Shown: piece by piece, positions 5,486 through 7,342 of the stretch | Position numbering within the stretch: position 1 is the first letter of the stretch | Layout: the number at the start of each line of letters is the position of its first letter | Assembly (NCBI GenBank): GCA_030043175.1 | Contig: JASHYD010000103.1 | Location: forward strand, 1-7,342 | Reading direction: 5' to 3' | DNA: 7,342 nucleotides | DNA from: Xanthobacteraceae bacterium | GTDB taxonomy: Bacteria; Pseudomonadota; Alphaproteobacteria; Rhizobiales; Xanthobacteraceae | The notes under the pieces: generated by a model | Told to the model about the DNA's origin: nothing | What the model saw: only the letters and a program-made list of their open reading frames with translations | Databases searched by the model: none | Made by a program: the position numbers and the translations under genes

Positions 5486-7342
5486 ATGGCGCGAAGTACA
5501 CCCCACCGCCCAACGAGCGCCCTCTCGCGACGTCAGTTCATGACGGGCGCCGCTGGACTCAGCTTCGCATTCGCGATTGACCGCTGCGACATCGCGACGC
5601 CCGCCGTCTTGGGAGACGAAGCAAACGGCGCAATTCTGAGCCCGTGGGTGAGCATTGCGCCAAACGGCGTGATCTCAATCATGTCACCGGCGGCCGAGGC
5701 GGGCCAGGGGTCGATGACATCGCTTCCGCTGATCTTGGCCGAGGAACTCGATGCCGAATGGGAGCAGGTACGCATCGTACCCGCGCCAGTCATTGAAAAG
5801 ATCTACGGCAATCCCGCGTTAGGCGGCGCGATGTTCACAGCCGGCAGCACAGCGGTAAGCGCCTATTATACTCCCCTTCGCACCTTTGGTGCCCAGGTGC
5901 GTCAGGTTCTTCTGGATAGTGTCTCGAAAAAGTGGAACGTGCCGATTGAGGAGTTGACCACTGAGCCGAGCACGGTGGTTCACGAAAAATCAAGACGCCG
6001 GCTCAGTTATGGGGAGATTGCGGCCTTCGCTCAGATTCCCGCAACGGCACAAGAGATCAAGCCCGCACAGCTCAAGAAGACTAGCGAGTTCCGCCTGATC
6101 GGCAGGGATGTGGTGCGGGTCGACCTGACAAAAAAGGTGAACGGTACTGCCGCCTATTCGATTGATTTGCAGATACCGGGGATGATTTATGGAACTGTGC
6201 TGGAGAGCCCGGTCGAGGGCTCAACCCCCGAACAATTTGACGAAGCCAACGTCAAGGCGGTCGAAGGTGTGATCGCGACTGTACGCCTGCCATATGGGAT
6301 CGGCGTGCTTGCGGAAACCCCGTGGGCGGCCTTCGACGGAAAGGCCGCCGTCGGAGATAGCATTACCTGGAAACGCAGCGGCAAAGCTTGGGGGTTCGAT
6401 GCTGACGAAGGCATGAAGGCTTTCATCGCCGCCGCCCGCGATCCGAGCGTCTCGGTCAGCTCAGATTGGTTCAAACAAGGTGACGCTGAGGAGGCGCTCG
6501 GACGTGCCGCAACGGTTATCGAAGCAGAGTACCAGTGCGACTATGCTTATCATGCGCAAATGGAGCCGCTGAACGCGATCGCGGCGGTTTCACCCTCGGG
6601 AGATGCCGCGGATATATGGTGCGGCACGCACGGCCTCACCATGGCGATCGACACGGCCGCCAGGGCACTAGGCATCCCGCATGAAAGGATCAAACTGCAT
6701 TATACGCTGCTCGGCGGCAGCTTCGGCCGGCGCGGTGAATACGATGACGATTATATCGTCCACGCCGCGCTGCTATCGAAAGCGGCCGGACGTCCGGTCA
6801 AAATGATGTGGACGCGCGAGGATGACGTGCGCAACGGCCGGCTGCGACCCCAGACGGCGCACTATCTTCGCGCCGGCCTCGACGCTTCCGGAAAGATAAT
6901 TGCCTGGCACCAGCGTCTTGCCGGCGATCGTGTGATGCCGTTCACAGATCCGGTTCGCTACGAGCTTTCCGGCCATAAGGACCTCCTCCTGATGCTTGGC
7001 GTCGAGTTGCGTTCGTACGACATTGCAAATCAATACTGCGGCCTCATCTATTGCGATACCGGTGTGCGCACCTCCTCGCTCCGCGGTATCGGATACACGG
7101 CCAACAAGTTCGTCGCCGAAGCTTTTCTTGATGAGATCGCACAGCGGCGCGGCATCGATCCTGTACAGCTAAGACTTGATCTCTTGAAAAATACGCCGCG
7201 TGGCCGGGCCGTCGTCGAGCGCGTGGCGCAAATGGCCAATTGGGGAGCAAAGCAACCTGAGGGCCACGCGCTCGGTTTCGCTTTTATCGATTACTCGGGC
7301 TCGCTACTCGGTGGTGTCGTCGAGATTTCAGTCGACCGCGCA
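5486..7342 (+). CDS. iorB-like: Molybdopterin-binding large subunit, xanthine dehydrogenase family, Tat-exported; 3-prime end outside window
   Basis: The frame is open for 619 codons to the last base with no stop, so the gene continues beyond the window; family members run to about 700-780 residues. Residues 14-19, SRRQFM, followed by TGAAGLSFAFAI, form a Tat signal. Residues 55-180 are the substrate-domain start (SPWVSIAPNGVISIMSPAAE, then GQGSMTSLPLILAEELDA). Pterin-binding landmarks follow in order: HAQMEPLNAIAAV with the ME-P at 359-361, the GGSFGRR loop at 410-416, and a version of the R-x-x-G segment, VRTSSLRGIGYTANKFVAEA, at 527 onward, with Arg533 in the conserved place. The catalytic Glu near the C-terminus lies outside. 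It resembles isoquinoline 1-oxidoreductase beta and related aldehyde dehydrogenases; the exact substrate cannot be told. Ribosome sites AGGGAGG (5471-5477) and GAGGG (5481-5485) precede the ATG. A cytochrome c subunit often follows in such operons. Confidence 0.97.
   Translation, partial: MARSTPHRPTSALSRRQFMTGAAGLSFAFAIDRCDIATPAVLGDEANGAILSPWVSIAPNGVISIMSPAAEAGQGSMTSLPLILAEELDAEWEQVRIVPAPVIEKIYGNPALGGAMFTAGSTAVSAYYTPLRTFGAQVRQVLLDSVSKKWNVPIEELTTEPSTVVHEKSRRRLSYGEIAAFAQIPATAQEIKPAQLKKTSEFRLIGRDVVRVDLTKKVNGTAAYSIDLQIPGMIYGTVLESPVEGSTPEQFDEANVKAVEGVIATVRLPYGIGVLAETPWAAFDGKAAVGDSITWKRSGKAWGFDADEGMKAFIAAARDPSVSVSSDWFKQGDAEEALGRAATVIEAEYQCDYAYHAQMEPLNAIAAVSPSGDAADIWCGTHGLTMAIDTAARALGIPHERIKLHYTLLGGSFGRRGEYDDDYIVHAALLSKAAGRPVKMMWTREDDVRNGRLRPQTAHYLRAGLDASGKIIAWHQRLAGDRVMPFTDPVRYELSGHKDLLLMLGVELRSYDIANQYCGLIYCDTGVRTSSLRGIGYTANKFVAEAFLDEIAQRRGIDPVQLRLDLLKNTPRGRAVVERVAQMANWGAKQPEGHALGFAFIDYSGSLLGGVVEISVDRA

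Overview
The window looks like chromosomal accessory DNA from an alphaproteobacterium, most likely a Bradyrhizobium-type member of the Hyphomicrobiales. This is inferred from moderately high GC, AGGAGG-type ribosome sites, a DUF1269 membrane protein, a Tat-exported molybdenum hydroxylase and a relic of a short HGG-motif protein family common in that group. No tRNA, rRNA, CRISPR array or intact transposase was found.

The left part (about 1-2940) is gene-poor and eroded. It starts with a minus-strand relic of an autotransporter beta-barrel (1-446), which carries a frameshift and an in-frame stop and runs off the left edge. A convincing 50-codon secreted mini-protein follows (649-801) behind a perfect Shine-Dalgarno. 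Then come about 590 bases without a clear gene, an intact DUF1269 membrane protein (1394-1930), another 430 bases without a clear gene, and a minus-strand HGG-type pseudogene (2359-2660). Removing one extra base at each of two places in that pseudogene restores a 99-residue protein.

The right part (2942-7342) is a coherent functional block. A LysR-type regulator reads leftward from 3880. Diverging from it across a 162-base spacer is a rightward gene run: a signal-peptide protein with two SnoaL/NTF2-like domains (4043-4978), then a two-[2Fe-2S] small subunit (5027-5482), then the Tat-signal molybdopterin-binding large subunit of a xanthine dehydrogenase/isoquinoline 1-oxidoreductase-type enzyme (5486 to the edge, cut off). 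The likely picture is a periplasmic hydroxylase or aldehyde oxidoreductase acting on an unknown, possibly aromatic or aldehyde, substrate. The exported SnoaL-like protein would act on the same compound or its product, and the LysR protein is the probable local regulator.

The most unusual non-coding signal is a roughly 52-base promoter/operator-like module. It occurs once in front of lysR (3903-3953, minus strand) and again inverted beyond the far end of lysR (2674-2725, plus strand), with 44 of 52 aligned columns identical. The first copy has a perfect GTTCCGC-N2-GCGGAAC dyad. The second copy points at no intact gene, only at a 19-codon reading frame with an ideal ribosome site.
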